DNA from: Massilia endophytica
GTDB taxonomy: Bacteria; Pseudomonadota; Gammaproteobacteria; Burkholderiales; Burkholderiaceae_D
Assembly (NCBI RefSeq): GCF_021165955.1
Contig: NZ_CP088952.1
Span: 1,860,001 to 1,924,000, forward strand
Direction of reading: 5' to 3'
Length of the DNA stretch: 64,000 bases
In this document: positions 49,650 through 58,365 of the stretch, in pieces
Position numbering within the stretch: the stretch's first letter is position 1
Layout of the letters: each line of letters starts with the position of its first letter
Position numbers and translations under genes: made by a program
Notes under the pieces: model-generated
Seen by the model: the letters and a program-made list of their open reading frames with translations, nothing else
What the model was told of the DNA's origin: nothing
Database searches by the model: none

Positions 49650-50429
49650 TCAACGGCCTCGCAGCAAGGTTCGGTTCATCTGGACATAGCGCTTGATGCC
49701 GGAAAGCGTATAGCGTGTCACCACAAGGCTCAGGAGGAAGAGCGCAATGCCGCCCACGATCAGGCCCCCGCCAATCAGGGTCTGGGTGGCGCGGGATTCG
49801 TTGTCGGGATCGATGGAGATGCGCACGCCGCTGTCGGCCATGGCTTCGGCGCGGTCGAGCAGTTTGCCGGAGCGGCTCGTTTCGTCGTCCATCTCCGCGC
49901 GCAGTTCCGGCGACGGATCCTGGGAGACCTGGATGCCGTCCGCGCCAATGGAGACGCGGGTCGGCAGCCTTTCGTAGTGCGCCTCTCCGTCTTCGTCATA
50001 CACGTGGCGCAGCGGGCCGTCGAACACCATTTCGTTGGCGCCGGCCATGCCGCTCGCCGTCATGGCGATGCCGCTCACGTAGAACACGAAAGAGCTGGTG
50101 TAGACCGCCACCAGCAGTGCCGAGAACACGATGGCCGGAATCACCATGAACAGGTTGAACACGGCCAGCCCGGCGAAGGAGACCAGCACGCGCACCAGCG
50201 TCACCGGATTCTTCTTCTGCTCGAAGGCGTTCAGGTGCACGTTGGCGCGCAATGTCATGGCGATCTTGCGCGGTTCGTCGAGCTCCTTGCTGATTTCTTC
50301 TTCGCTGCGGCCAACGGTCAGCCCGTCGATAAAACGCTGCTCGTAGTAGGCCAGGGTCTTGGCCACCGTTTCAGGCGGCAGACCGGCCATGGCCTTGCGG
50401 AGCGCGTCGAGATATTCCTGCTTGCCCAT
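49650..50429 (-). CDS. DUF1700 membrane protein
   Basis: This 259-residue protein starts with the family helix MGKQEYLDALRKAMAGLPPE and a conserved YYEQRFIDG segment, then has about three membrane segments (about 80-130 and 215-240). DUF1700 proteins are small membrane proteins of unknown function, often encoded with a PadR regulator and a DUF2807 protein; here DUF2807 is downstream and no PadR is seen. The ATG at 50429 follows AGGAG; the leading TTG is not needed. The upstream 41-residue peptide gene is probably in the same transcript. A role in envelope stress is suggested by context in other species, not by this sequence. Confidence 0.87.
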   Translation of the reverse strand: MGKQEYLDALRKAMAGLPPETVAKTLAYYEQRFIDGLTVGRSEEEISKELDEPRKIAMTLRANVHLNAFEQKKNPVTLVRVLVSFAGLAVFNLFMVIPAIVFSALLVAVYTSSFVFYVSGIAMTASGMAGANEMVFDGPLRHVYDEDGEAHYERLPTRVSIGADGIQVSQDPSPELRAEMDDETSRSGKLLDRAEAMADSGVRISIDPDNESRATQTLIGGGLIVGGIALFLLSLVVTRYTLSGIKRYVQMNRTLLRGR

Positions 50430-50445
50430 CAAAACTCCTGGTACA

Positions 50446-50571
50446 TCAATTCATTGCCATCTGCTGGGCGTAGGCGGGGCCTGGCCCGGCGTGCACTTCC
50501 ATGCAGACGATGGCTGCGGTGCTGAGTACGACAATTGCCAAAACTGCAATAGCGCTCAATCCGACCTTCAT
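50446..50571 (-). CDS. 41-residue secreted or membrane peptide
   Basis: This 41-residue peptide (MKVGLSAIAVLAIVVLSTAA start) consists of a signal-like hydrophobic helix followed by a short Cys-containing stretch (VCMEVHAGPGPAYAQQ). The ATG at 50571 has GGAGA eight bases upstream, which supports translation. It lies 16 bases before the DUF1700 gene on the same strand, where other genomes have a PadR gene. Either it is a small membrane subunit or a released peptide; no family is recognised. Confidence 0.5.
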   Translation of the reverse strand: MKVGLSAIAVLAIVVLSTAAIVCMEVHAGPGPAYAQQMAMN

Positions 50572-50706
50572 GCTGTTTCTCCGTATGAAAACCTTTTTCG
50601 ATAGTTGCATCGTACGGAAAGCAAAAGGTATATACCACCGGCATGCGACAGGCTGCACTATTTGCGGCGCAGGCCGCGCCTGGGCGGGACGGGCTGCGGG
50701 GCGTCC

Positions 50707-52047
50707 TCACCGTGCGCCGCCGCTCAGCAGGCCGCGGGCTGCCTCCACGCCGCTGCGCACCGCCATTTCGATGGTGGCCGGATACTCCCCAGCGGTATAG
50801 TCGCCCGCCAGCCACAGGCCTGACAGGCCGGTATCGTTGGCGGGACGTTCCAGGCCCGGCGTGCACGCGAAGGTGGCGCGCTTTTCGGTCACCACGCGGC
50901 TCCAGACAGGTTGCGCGAGCGGCGGGCGGCCGAAAACGGCGGCCAATTGGGCCGCCAGCAAGGCCGCCAGCTCCTGCTGCGGCAGGTCCGACGCCGCGCC
51001 GGATGCGCTGATGACGACGGCGAACAGGCCTTTCTGGGCCGGATCGAGCTGGCCGCGGTCGAAGACGAACTGGCCCCAGTGCGCTGTTTTTGGATCGTCC
51101 ACGAGGGCGCAGAAGGGCAGCGGCAGGGTTTCCGACGGCGCGTACTGAAGGTAGCAGGTGGTGATGGGTTCCGGCTCGAACGCCGCCAGCCTTGCCTTCA
51201 GCCGCTCAAGTTCCGCTGGCAGCAGCGACGCCGCAGCCAGAGGAGAAGCTGCGAGGACCACGCCATCGAACTCGCCTTCCCATCCATCCGCGACCGATGC
51301 CCCGGTGGCATTGACCTTCCAGACCGAGCCTTCATTGCGCAGCGCGCCGACCTTCACGCCTTCGTTGACCGTGGCGCCGCGCTGGCGAAGCCAGGCCGCG
51401 GCGGCATCCGGGAAGAGGGCGGAAAGGTCCACGCGGGGAATCAGCATGTCCGATGCGGCGCGGCGCGCGCCAAGGCTGTCGCGGAGCACCGCGAGGAAGA
51501 CCTTGGCCGAGGCGCGCTCCGGCGGTGTATTCAGGGCGGCCAGGCACAGGGGGCGCCACATCAGGGCAATCAGGCGCGGGGTCTGGTCGTAGCGTTCCAG
51601 CAGTTCGCTCACGCTGCAATCCTTATCGAGCTGCCATCCCATCCAGCGCGCGGTGGTCGAAAAGCGCGCGAGACTGAGTTTGTCCTCGCGGTCCAGGCCT
51701 TGGGCGCGCAGCAGGGCAGCCGCGAGATGGAGCGGGGCTGGCAGGCGCGGAGCGACGAAATCCATGCCGCTGCCTGCCGGGTAGCGCATCTGCAGGGGAA
51801 GATTCAGGAGTGCGGCGCGGGTATCGACGCCCGCCAGCTTCATGAGCCGCAGCGATTCGGAATAGGCGCCAAGCAGGATGTGCTGGCCGTTGTCCAAAGT
51901 GCGGCCGTCAGCGGAGATGCGGCGCGCGCGGCCGCCCAGCGTGCGTGCGGCCTCGAACAGCGTCACCTGCGCGCCGCCGCGCGCCAGCTCCATGGCGGCC
52001 GCGCAGCCCGCCCAGCCGCCGCCGACAACCGCTACACGCTTAGCCAC
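50707..52047 (-). CDS. hpnE: hydroxysqualene dehydroxylase
   Basis: This 446-residue FAD enzyme starts with the dinucleotide-binding AVVGGGWAGCAAAMELARGG and GGRARRISADGRTLDNGQHI, the HpnE hallmark. It removes the hydroxyl of hydroxysqualene to give squalene, the last of the three HpnCDE steps. The C-terminal FAD contact is LWLAGDYTAGEYPATIEMAVRSG (about 410-432, quoted for position only in part). It overlaps hpnD by 8 bases, so the genes are coupled. No squalene-hopene cyclase is in the window, so the hopanoid end of the pathway lies elsewhere or squalene has another use. Confidence 0.94.
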   Translation of the reverse strand: MAKRVAVVGGGWAGCAAAMELARGGAQVTLFEAARTLGGRARRISADGRTLDNGQHILLGAYSESLRLMKLAGVDTRAALLNLPLQMRYPAGSGMDFVAPRLPAPLHLAAALLRAQGLDREDKLSLARFSTTARWMGWQLDKDCSVSELLERYDQTPRLIALMWRPLCLAALNTPPERASAKVFLAVLRDSLGARRAASDMLIPRVDLSALFPDAAAAWLRQRGATVNEGVKVGALRNEGSVWKVNATGASVADGWEGEFDGVVLAASPLAAASLLPAELERLKARLAAFEPEPITTCYLQYAPSETLPLPFCALVDDPKTAHWGQFVFDRGQLDPAQKGLFAVVISASGAASDLPQQELAALLAAQLAAVFGRPPLAQPVWSRVVTEKRATFACTPGLERPANDTGLSGLWLAGDYTAGEYPATIEMAVRSGVEAARGLLSGGAR

Positions 52048-52873
52048 GAACCCAGGTCTTCCACGCCAGCCAGAGCTTGCGGATCGGCGTGATCGAAATG
52101 CGCTGCGAGAGCACGTGGTAGCCGTCGCGCTGGATCTCGTCCAGCACCGTGCGGTAAATGGCGGCCATGATCAGGCCTGGGCGCTGTGCGCGCCGGTCTT
52201 CCTTCGGCAGCAGGGCAAGCGCTTCGTCATAGCTTTGCTGGGCGCGTTCGGCCTGGAAGGCCATGAGCTTCTCGAAACTCCCGGTGTGGCGGGCGTTCAG
52301 CAGGTCGGCCGCCGTCACGTTGAACTGCTGGAGTTCGTTGATCGGCAGGTAGATGCGGCCCTTGCGCGCGTCCTCGCCCACGTCGCGGATGATGTTCGTG
52401 AGCTGGAAGGCGTGCCCCAGCTTCTCAGCGTATTGCAGGGTCTCCGGCCGCGTGGCGCCGAAGATGCTGGCCGAAAGAATGCCTACCACGCTCGCCACGT
52501 GCCAGCAGTATTTGCTGAGAGCCTTGTAATCGAGATAGCGCGTCTGGTTCAGGTCCATCTCCATGCCGTCGATGATGGCCTGAAGGTGTTCCTGCTGCAG
52601 CTTGTAGGGGGCGATATGCGGCTGGAGGGCCTGCGTCACGGGGTGCGTGGGTTTGCCCTCGTACATGGCAGCCACCTCGGTGCGCCACCAGGCCAGCTTG
52701 ATGCGGGCCAGCGATTCGTCGCTGCATTCGTCCACCGTGTCGTCCGCTTCGCGGCAGAAGGCATACAGCGCCGTGATGGCGCGCCGGCGTTCCGGCGGCA
52801 GGAACAGGAAGCTGTAATAGAAGCTGGAGCCGCTCTGTGCGGCCTTCTGCTGGCAGTATTCGTCGGGAGACAT
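52040..52873 (-). CDS. hpnD: presqualene diphosphate synthase
   Basis: This 277-residue squalene/phytoene synthase-fold protein joins two farnesyl diphosphates into presqualene diphosphate. Aspartate-rich motif 1 is EADDTVDE at about 42-49, and motif 2 is IIRDVGEDARKGRIYLP at about 165-181, with the second DxxxD pattern. It lies between hpnC and hpnE in an operon of three genes; the gap to hpnC is 38 bases and it overlaps hpnE. The start is the ATG at 52873 (MSPDEYCQQKAAQSG), which matches the family N-terminus. Confidence 0.94.
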   Translation of the reverse strand: MSPDEYCQQKAAQSGSSFYYSFLFLPPERRRAITALYAFCREADDTVDECSDESLARIKLAWWRTEVAAMYEGKPTHPVTQALQPHIAPYKLQQEHLQAIIDGMEMDLNQTRYLDYKALSKYCWHVASVVGILSASIFGATRPETLQYAEKLGHAFQLTNIIRDVGEDARKGRIYLPINELQQFNVTAADLLNARHTGSFEKLMAFQAERAQQSYDEALALLPKEDRRAQRPGLIMAAIYRTVLDEIQRDGYHVLSQRISITPIRKLWLAWKTWVRG

Positions 52874-52911
52874 GTCAGAGTTGCAAGGGCGATGCTGTCA
52901 AAGCCGCAATT

Positions 52912-53736
52912 CTACAGGGAAGAAGCCTTCATCCGAAGCGCACGCCAGAAAACCTTGAACCAGTCCCGCTTTTCCAGTGTGGGGCGGCGGCGGAAAACGT
53001 CGTAATCCACTTCCTCGATGGCTTCCAGCACGCGCAGGCCGCCTTGCACCACCATGCGCAGTTCGAGGCCGATGCGGCCTTTCAGGCGCAGGGCCAGCGG
53101 AGCGCCGCTCAGCATGAGGGCACGGGCGCGCTGCACTTCGAAGCGCATCATGGCGCGCCATTTCGCCTGGGCGTCCATGCTATGCATGGCGGCGGGCGGC
53201 ACGGCGAAGCGCGCCAGGTCCTCCATGGGAATATAGATGCGCTCTTTCTGCTCGTCGATCGCCACGTCCTGCAGGAAGTTGATGATCTGGAGGGCGGAGC
53301 AGATGGCGTTCGAATCGCGCACGTTTTCTTCATCCGCCGCACCGTACAGGGACAGCATGAGGAAACCGACCGGGTTCGCCGAGCGGGCGCAGTAATCCAG
53401 CAGGTCGCTGTAGGTGGTGTAGCGTGTGATGGTGACGTCCTGCCTGAAGGCGGAAAGCAGATCGCGGAAGGGCTTGAGCGGCAGGCCGAACTGCGCGATG
53501 GCGCCGGCCAGGCGCTGGAACATGGCATCGCCCGGGTCCTCGCCTCGCTCGATGCGGTTCAGCGCTTCCTCGTAGGCGGCCAGCTGGGCGAGACGCTGTT
53601 CGGGCGGGGCGTCGCCCTCGTCGGCAATGTCGTCGGCGCTGCGCGCGAAGGCGTAAATGGCCTCGACGGCCGGGCGCAGGCGGCGCGGCAGCAGGATGGA
53701 TGCTACTGGGAAATTTTCGTAGTGCTCGACGGGCAT
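52912..53736 (-). CDS. hpnC: squalene synthase-type HpnC (hydroxysqualene synthase)
   Basis: This 274-residue protein is the paralogue of HpnD that converts presqualene diphosphate to hydroxysqualene. Motif 1 is SADDIADEGD at about 32-41 and motif 2 is FLQDVAIDEQKERIYIP at about 155-171. The start MPVEHYENFPVAS is the typical HpnC N-terminus. It is the first gene of hpnC-hpnD-hpnE, read leftward from a divergent, AT-rich promoter region shared with the efflux genes. The three enzymes together turn farnesyl diphosphate into squalene without a eukaryotic-type squalene synthase. Confidence 0.94.
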   Translation of the reverse strand: MPVEHYENFPVASILLPRRLRPAVEAIYAFARSADDIADEGDAPPEQRLAQLAAYEEALNRIERGEDPGDAMFQRLAGAIAQFGLPLKPFRDLLSAFRQDVTITRYTTYSDLLDYCARSANPVGFLMLSLYGAADEENVRDSNAICSALQIINFLQDVAIDEQKERIYIPMEDLARFAVPPAAMHSMDAQAKWRAMMRFEVQRARALMLSGAPLALRLKGRIGLELRMVVQGGLRVLEAIEEVDYDVFRRRPTLEKRDWFKVFWRALRMKASSL

Positions 53737-53754
53737 TGAGGAAGCAATCTAAAT

Positions 53755-53825
53755 AAATGACGCAAAAGTCATTTTCAAAAACGACTTACTTGTCTATAAT
53801 TTTCTAACTTAACGGAAAGTCATTT
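53755..53825. promoter_or_regulatory. divergent hpnC/efflux promoter with GTCATTT repeats
   Basis: AAATGAC (53755-53761) is inverted as GTCATTT (53768-53774), and a third copy GTCATTT lies at 53819-53825. TATAAT at 53795-53800 with TTTTCA 17 bases upstream could start the efflux transcript. The inverted repeat flanks this promoter, as an operator would, but no regulator gene is adjacent. Confidence 0.5.
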
Positions 53826-53901
53826 ACTTTTCAGAACGCAATCATAGTGGCATTCCAGCATCACCGCAATTCGCCAGCCAGCCTTGGGAAGGAAAAATAC
53901 C

Positions 53902-54996
53902 GTGTATGACCTGAAAGCAGTACGACGTTTGACGCAGATAACTCCATTGATCCTGGCTGCGCTGCTTGCGGCCTGCTCCAAACCTGCCGAGAAGACCGAG
54001 GATATCCGCCCCGTGCGCGCCATCGTCCTGAAAAGCAGCGATGTGGACGTGGACGACCAGTTCTCCGGCGAGGTGAGGGCGCGCGTTGAATCGCGCCTCG
54101 GCTTCCGCGTGGGCGGCAAGATCGTGTCGCGCAAGGTGGACGTGGGCACTACTGTGAAACGCGGCCAGGTGCTGATGCAGCTCGACCCGCAGGACCTGAA
54201 ACTGTCCCAGGCCCAGGCGCTGGCTTCGCTGCGCGCCGCCGAAACGAACCGCGATTTCGCACGCGCCGAACTCAAACGCTACCAGGACCTGAAGACGCAG
54301 AACTTCGTCAGCCAGACGGTGCTCGACTCCAAGGAGTCCGCATACAAGGCAGCGCAGGCGACGGTGGAATCGGCGCAGGCGGCCTACCGCGGCCAGTCCA
54401 ACCAGGCTGGCTATTCGTCCCTGGTGGCCGATATCGACGGCGTAGTGACTTCGGTCACCGCCGAAGTGGGGCAGGTGGTGGCGGCGGGAACGCCAGTGGT
54501 GAGCGTGGCCAAGACGAACGAGAAGGAAGTGGTCATCGGCGTGCCCGAGAACCAGGTCGACAAGCTGCGCAAGATCGAGGACGTGAAGGTGCGCCTATGG
54601 GCCGATCCCCAACGCTCCGTTCCCGGCAAGATCCGCGAAGTCTCGCCGATTGCCGATCCGGCCACGCGCACCTACACCTTCAAGGTCACCATCCCGCAAA
54701 CCCTGGCCGATGCGAAGCTGGGCATGACCGCCGTGGTGGAGTTCTCGTCGAAAACCGCGCAGCCGCAGATCAAGGTGCCGCTGACGGCACTGTTCCATGA
54801 AAAGGGCGCGAGCTCCGTGTGGGTGGTGGAGAACGGCATCGTCAAGCTCGTGCCGGTGACCGTCGCCGGCGCCGCTGGCAACGATATCGTGCTCGCCAGC
54901 GGCGTGCGCGAAGGCCAGACCGTGGTAACGGCTGGCGTGCACGTGCTGAAGCCGGGCCAGAAAGTGAAGATCCTGGGCGCGGAGGCCGCTAAATGA
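53902..54996 (+). CDS. RND efflux periplasmic adaptor (membrane fusion) lipoprotein
   Basis: This 364-residue protein begins at a GTG (53902) preceded by AAGGA; no in-frame ATG is near. It has a lipoprotein signal with a lipobox (ILAALLAACSKP), then the adaptor layout: a beta-strand and lipoyl half (GFRVGGKIVSRKVDVGTTVK), a coiled-coil hairpin (about 105-160), the second lipoyl half (ADIDGVVTSVTAEVGQVVAA) and a beta-barrel. It links an inner-membrane RND pump to an outer-membrane channel. Its stop overlaps the pump gene by ATGA, so the two are coupled. No TolC-type gene is in the window. Confidence 0.93.
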   Translation: MYDLKAVRRLTQITPLILAALLAACSKPAEKTEDIRPVRAIVLKSSDVDVDDQFSGEVRARVESRLGFRVGGKIVSRKVDVGTTVKRGQVLMQLDPQDLKLSQAQALASLRAAETNRDFARAELKRYQDLKTQNFVSQTVLDSKESAYKAAQATVESAQAAYRGQSNQAGYSSLVADIDGVVTSVTAEVGQVVAAGTPVVSVAKTNEKEVVIGVPENQVDKLRKIEDVKVRLWADPQRSVPGKIREVSPIADPATRTYTFKVTIPQTLADAKLGMTAVVEFSSKTAQPQIKVPLTALFHEKGASSVWVVENGIVKLVPVTVAGAAGNDIVLASGVREGQTVVTAGVHVLKPGQKVKILGAEAAK

Positions 54997-57900
54997 AAGG
55001 CTTCAACCTCTCGCGCTGGGCGCTGGAGCACATCCCGCTCACGCGCTATCTCATCGCCGTGATGCTGATCGGCGGTATGCTCAGTTACAAGAACCTGGGA
55101 CAGGACGAAGATCCTCCCTTCACCTTCCGCGTGATGGTGGTGCAGGCCTTCTGGCCGGGCGCCACGGCGCTGCAGATGGCGAACCAGGTCACGGACAAGC
55201 TGGAAAAGAAGCTCCAGGAAGTCCCCTTTGTGAACGAGATCAGCAGCTATTCCAAGCCGGGGCAGACGCTCACGCTCATCACCCTGCGCGAATCCACGCC
55301 GCCGAAAGAGACTTCGGCCTCCTGGTATCAGGTGCGCAAGAAGATCGGCGATATCCGGGGTACGCTGCCGCAGGGCGTGATCGGGCCGATGTTCAACGAC
55401 GAATTCGGCGACACCTACGGCTCCATCTTCGCGCTCTCCGCCGACGGCTTCACCTACGCGGAAATGAAGGACTACGCCGATTTCGTGCGCCAGCAGCTGC
55501 TGAGCGTCTCGAAGGTGGCCAAGGTCGAACTGTTCGGCGTGCAGGACGAGAAGATCAATATCGAGTTCTCGCACCAGAAGTTCGCCCAGCTGGGCATTCC
55601 CTTCGAGCAGATCGTGAACCAGATCGCGACCCAGAACGCCGTGGAATCGACCGGCGTGCTGGTGACGCCTACCGACAATCTGCAAGTGCGTGTAACCGGC
55701 GCGCTCAAGACGGTGAAGGACCTGGAGAACCTGGAGCTGCGTGCCAACGGCACCACCTTCCGCCTGGGCGACTTCGCGGTGGTGAAGCGCGAATACCAGG
55801 ATCCGCCGCAGGACAAGATGCGCTTCAACGGCAAGGAAGTGATCGGCCTTGGCGTGTCGATGGAGAAGGGCGGCAATATCATCGAGATGGGCAAGGCACT
55901 GGAAGCCACGGTGTCGTCCCTGAAGACCAAGCTGCCGGTGGGTGTGGAACTGGAACGCGTGTCGGACCAGCCGCAGGCCGTCACGGCTTCGGTGGGCGAA
56001 TTCGTGCACACCCTGATCGAAGCGGTACTGATCGTGCTGGCGGTGAGCTTCCTGGCGCTCGGCCTGCACACCAAACCCAAGCTGCGCCTGGACGTGCGTC
56101 CGGGCCTCGTTGTGGCGCTCACCATTCCCCTGGTGCTGGCGGTGACCTTCCTGTTCATGCGCATGCTGGACATCGACCTGCACAAGATTTCGCTGGGCGC
56201 CCTGATCATCGCATTGGGCCTGCTGGTGGACGACGCCATCATTGCCGTCGAAATGATGGTGCGGAAGATGGAGGAGGGCATGTCCCGCTTCGAGGCGGCC
56301 ACCTTCGCCTATACCTCGACCGCGCTGCCCATGCTGACCGGCACCCTGATCACGGTGGCGGGCTTCCTGCCCATCGGCCTCGCCAAGTCGGCGGCGGGCG
56401 AATACACGTTCTCGCTGTTCTCCGTGAACGCCATTGCGCTGATCATGTCGTGGGTGGTGGCCGTGGTGTTCACGCCCTACATCGGCTACCTGCTGCTGAA
56501 GGTGAAGCCGCACGCGGAAGGCGAGCATGGGCATGAGCTCTTCGACACGCCGGGCTACCAGCGCTTCCGCCGCATCGTGAACTGGTGCGTGGAGTGGCGC
56601 AAGACCACCATCGTGGCCACGCTGTTCGTGTTCGCGCTTGGTATCTACGGCTTCAACTTCATCGAGAAGCAGTTCTTCCCGGATTCCAGCCGCCCCGAAC
56701 TGATGGTGGAGATGTGGTCGCCGGAAGGCACGGCCTTCAAGGCCAACGAAGCGCAGGTGAAGAAGTTCGAGGCCTTCATCCGCCAGCAGCCGGGCGTGCA
56801 GAGCGTGACCAGCTATGTGGGCACCGGCAGCCCGCGCTTCTACCTGCCGCTGGACCAGATCTTCCCGCAGACGAACGTGTCGCAGATCGTGGTGCTGCCG
56901 AAGGACCTGAAGGCGCGCGAGGAGCTGCGCAAGAAGATCACCCAGGTCTTCAAGACCGATTTTCCCGAAGTGCGCGGCCGCGTGAAGCTGCTGCCCAATG
57001 GCCCGCCCGTGCCGTATCCCGTGCAGTTCCGCGTGACCGGCACCGAGGTGGAACAGGTGCGCGCCATTGCCGACCAGGTGAAGGACATCATGCGCGCCAA
57101 CCCGAACACGGTGGGCGTGAACGACAACTGGAACGAGTCGGTCAAGGTGCTGCGCCTGGACCTGGACCAGGACCGCATGCGCGCCCTGGGCGTGACCTCG
57201 CAGACCGTGATGCGAGCGGCGAACACCATCCTCTCCGGCACGCCGATCGGGCAGTTCCGCGAAGGCATCCGCCTGATCGACATCCAGGTGCGCCAGCCGC
57301 TGGACGAGCGGGCCACCATCTCGGTGCTGAACAACACCAATATTCCGACGGCCAGCGGCAAGTCGGTGCCGATCTCGCAGCTGGCGCGGGTGCACTTCGT
57401 GTGGGAGCCGGGCGTGGTGTGGCGCCTGGGCCGCGAATGGGCGATCACCGTGCAGTCGGACGTGGTGGAGGGCATCCAGGGGCCGACCGTGTCCGGCCAG
57501 GTGGATGCGAAGCTGGCCGACCTGCGCGCCAAGCTGCCGCCGGGCTACCGCATCAAGGTGAAGGGGGCGGCGTCGGACAGCGCGGAGGCGGAAGCATCGA
57601 TCTCGGCCAACCTGCCGCTTGCGCTCTTCATCATCTTCACCTTGCTGATGCTGCAGCTGCACAGCTTCTCGCGTTCGCTGCTGGTCTTCCTGACCGGCCC
57701 GCTGGGCGTGGCGGGCGCGGCGTTCGCGCTGCTGCTCCTGGGCCGTCCGCTGGGCTTCGTGGCCAACCTGGGCATCATCGCCCTGTTCGGCATGATCATC
57801 CGCAACTCGGTGATCCTGGTCGACCAGATCGAGCAGGACATCAAGTCCGGTTCCACGCCCTGGGACGCCATCGTGGAATCGGCCGTGCGCCGCTGCCGTC

Positions 57901-58076
57901 CGATCCTGCTGACGGCCGCCGCCGCGGCCTTGGCCATGATCCCGCTCTCGCGCTCCGTGTTCTGGGGCCCGATGGCGGTGGCCATCATGGGCGGCCTGGT
58001 GCTGGCCACGGCCCTCACCCTGCTGTTCCTCCCCGCCCTGTACGCAGCCTGGTTCAGGGTGAAGAAGCCTGCCTGA
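54993..58076 (+). CDS. RND efflux transporter, inner-membrane permease
   Basis: This 1027-residue protein is an RND (AcrB/MdtB-like) pump with twelve membrane helices and two large periplasmic loops. Helix 4 contains LGLLVDDAIIAVEMMVRKME, including the paired Asp residues of the proton relay (VDDAI), and the later membrane part contains LGIIALFGMIIRNSVILVDQ. It exports drugs or other small molecules by proton antiport. The N-terminal sequence FNLSRWALEHIPLTRYLIAV differs from AcrB but resembles the HAE-1-like group with a short N-terminus. It ends with a GC-rich hairpin at 58082-58101. The substrate is not known. Confidence 0.95.
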   Translation: MKGFNLSRWALEHIPLTRYLIAVMLIGGMLSYKNLGQDEDPPFTFRVMVVQAFWPGATALQMANQVTDKLEKKLQEVPFVNEISSYSKPGQTLTLITLRESTPPKETSASWYQVRKKIGDIRGTLPQGVIGPMFNDEFGDTYGSIFALSADGFTYAEMKDYADFVRQQLLSVSKVAKVELFGVQDEKINIEFSHQKFAQLGIPFEQIVNQIATQNAVESTGVLVTPTDNLQVRVTGALKTVKDLENLELRANGTTFRLGDFAVVKREYQDPPQDKMRFNGKEVIGLGVSMEKGGNIIEMGKALEATVSSLKTKLPVGVELERVSDQPQAVTASVGEFVHTLIEAVLIVLAVSFLALGLHTKPKLRLDVRPGLVVALTIPLVLAVTFLFMRMLDIDLHKISLGALIIALGLLVDDAIIAVEMMVRKMEEGMSRFEAATFAYTSTALPMLTGTLITVAGFLPIGLAKSAAGEYTFSLFSVNAIALIMSWVVAVVFTPYIGYLLLKVKPHAEGEHGHELFDTPGYQRFRRIVNWCVEWRKTTIVATLFVFALGIYGFNFIEKQFFPDSSRPELMVEMWSPEGTAFKANEAQVKKFEAFIRQQPGVQSVTSYVGTGSPRFYLPLDQIFPQTNVSQIVVLPKDLKAREELRKKITQVFKTDFPEVRGRVKLLPNGPPVPYPVQFRVTGTEVEQVRAIADQVKDIMRANPNTVGVNDNWNESVKVLRLDLDQDRMRALGVTSQTVMRAANTILSGTPIGQFREGIRLIDIQVRQPLDERATISVLNNTNIPTASGKSVPISQLARVHFVWEPGVVWRLGREWAITVQSDVVEGIQGPTVSGQVDAKLADLRAKLPPGYRIKVKGAASDSAEAEASISANLPLALFIIFTLLMLQLHSFSRSLLVFLTGPLGVAGAAFALLLLGRPLGFVANLGIIALFGMIIRNSVILVDQIEQDIKSGSTPWDAIVESAVRRCRPILLTAAAAALAMIPLSRSVFWGPMAVAIMGGLVLATALTLLFLPALYAAWFRVKKPA

Positions 58077-58081
58077 TCACA

Positions 58082-58101
58082 GCCCCGGCTCAGGCCGGGG
58101 C
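58082..58101 (+). terminator. hairpin after the RND operon
   Basis: GCCCCGGCTCAGGCCGGGGC is a strong GC hairpin 6 bases after the efflux gene stop. The T-run is missing, so it may stabilise the mRNA or need Rho for termination. Confidence 0.45.
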
Positions 58102-58177
58102 AGAATGTTGTGGTTCAGTCAAAAAAACCTCCCCGCTGAGGAAAAAACCGCTAAAATATCGCGTTAAAGTTGAAAGC

Positions 58178-58194
58178 CCCTGTTTGAAACAGGG
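58178..58194. repeat. perfect hairpin upstream of tRNA-Leu
   Basis: CCCTGTTT-G-AAACAGGG lies about 55 bases before the tRNA-Leu gene in the 172-base gap after the RND genes. It has no T-run. The gap also holds TAAAAT at 58152-58157, a possible -10 for the tRNA, without a clear -35. No gene is seen in this gap. Confidence 0.4.
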
Positions 58195-58248
58195 TTGGGC
58201 GACCCGGCTTCACTTAATGGTCGCCCTTTGCTTTTGTGCAAATACGCC

Positions 58249-58335
58249 GCGAGGATGGCGAAATTGGTAGACGCACCAGGTTTAGGTCCTGACGCCAGCA
58301 ATGGTGTGGGGGTTCGAGTCCCCCTCCTCGCACCA
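58249..58335 (+). tRNA. tRNA-Leu (anticodon UAG)
   Basis: The 87-base sequence folds as a class II tRNA with a long variable arm. The acceptor GCGAGGA pairs with TCCTCGC, the anticodon stem CAGG/CCTG holds loop TTTAGGT with anticodon TAG (reading CUA and related leucine codons), the T-arm has GGTTCGAGTCC, and CCA is encoded. It lies directly upstream of tig, as in other betaproteobacteria. Confidence 0.97.
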
Positions 58336-58365
58336 ACAGTTTCTTATTTATTGGACGATTTTTAC

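Noticed and set aside
54672..57662. A 996-residue open frame on the minus strand opposite the RND efflux genes
   Set aside because: It is antisense to two clear genes, is rich in His/Arg/Gln from reversed GC-rich codons, and shows no domain. It is a by-product of high GC content.
58195..58365. An N-terminal extension of trigger factor through tRNA-Leu
   Set aside because: The extension would be translated from the tRNA gene; the family start is at 58366.
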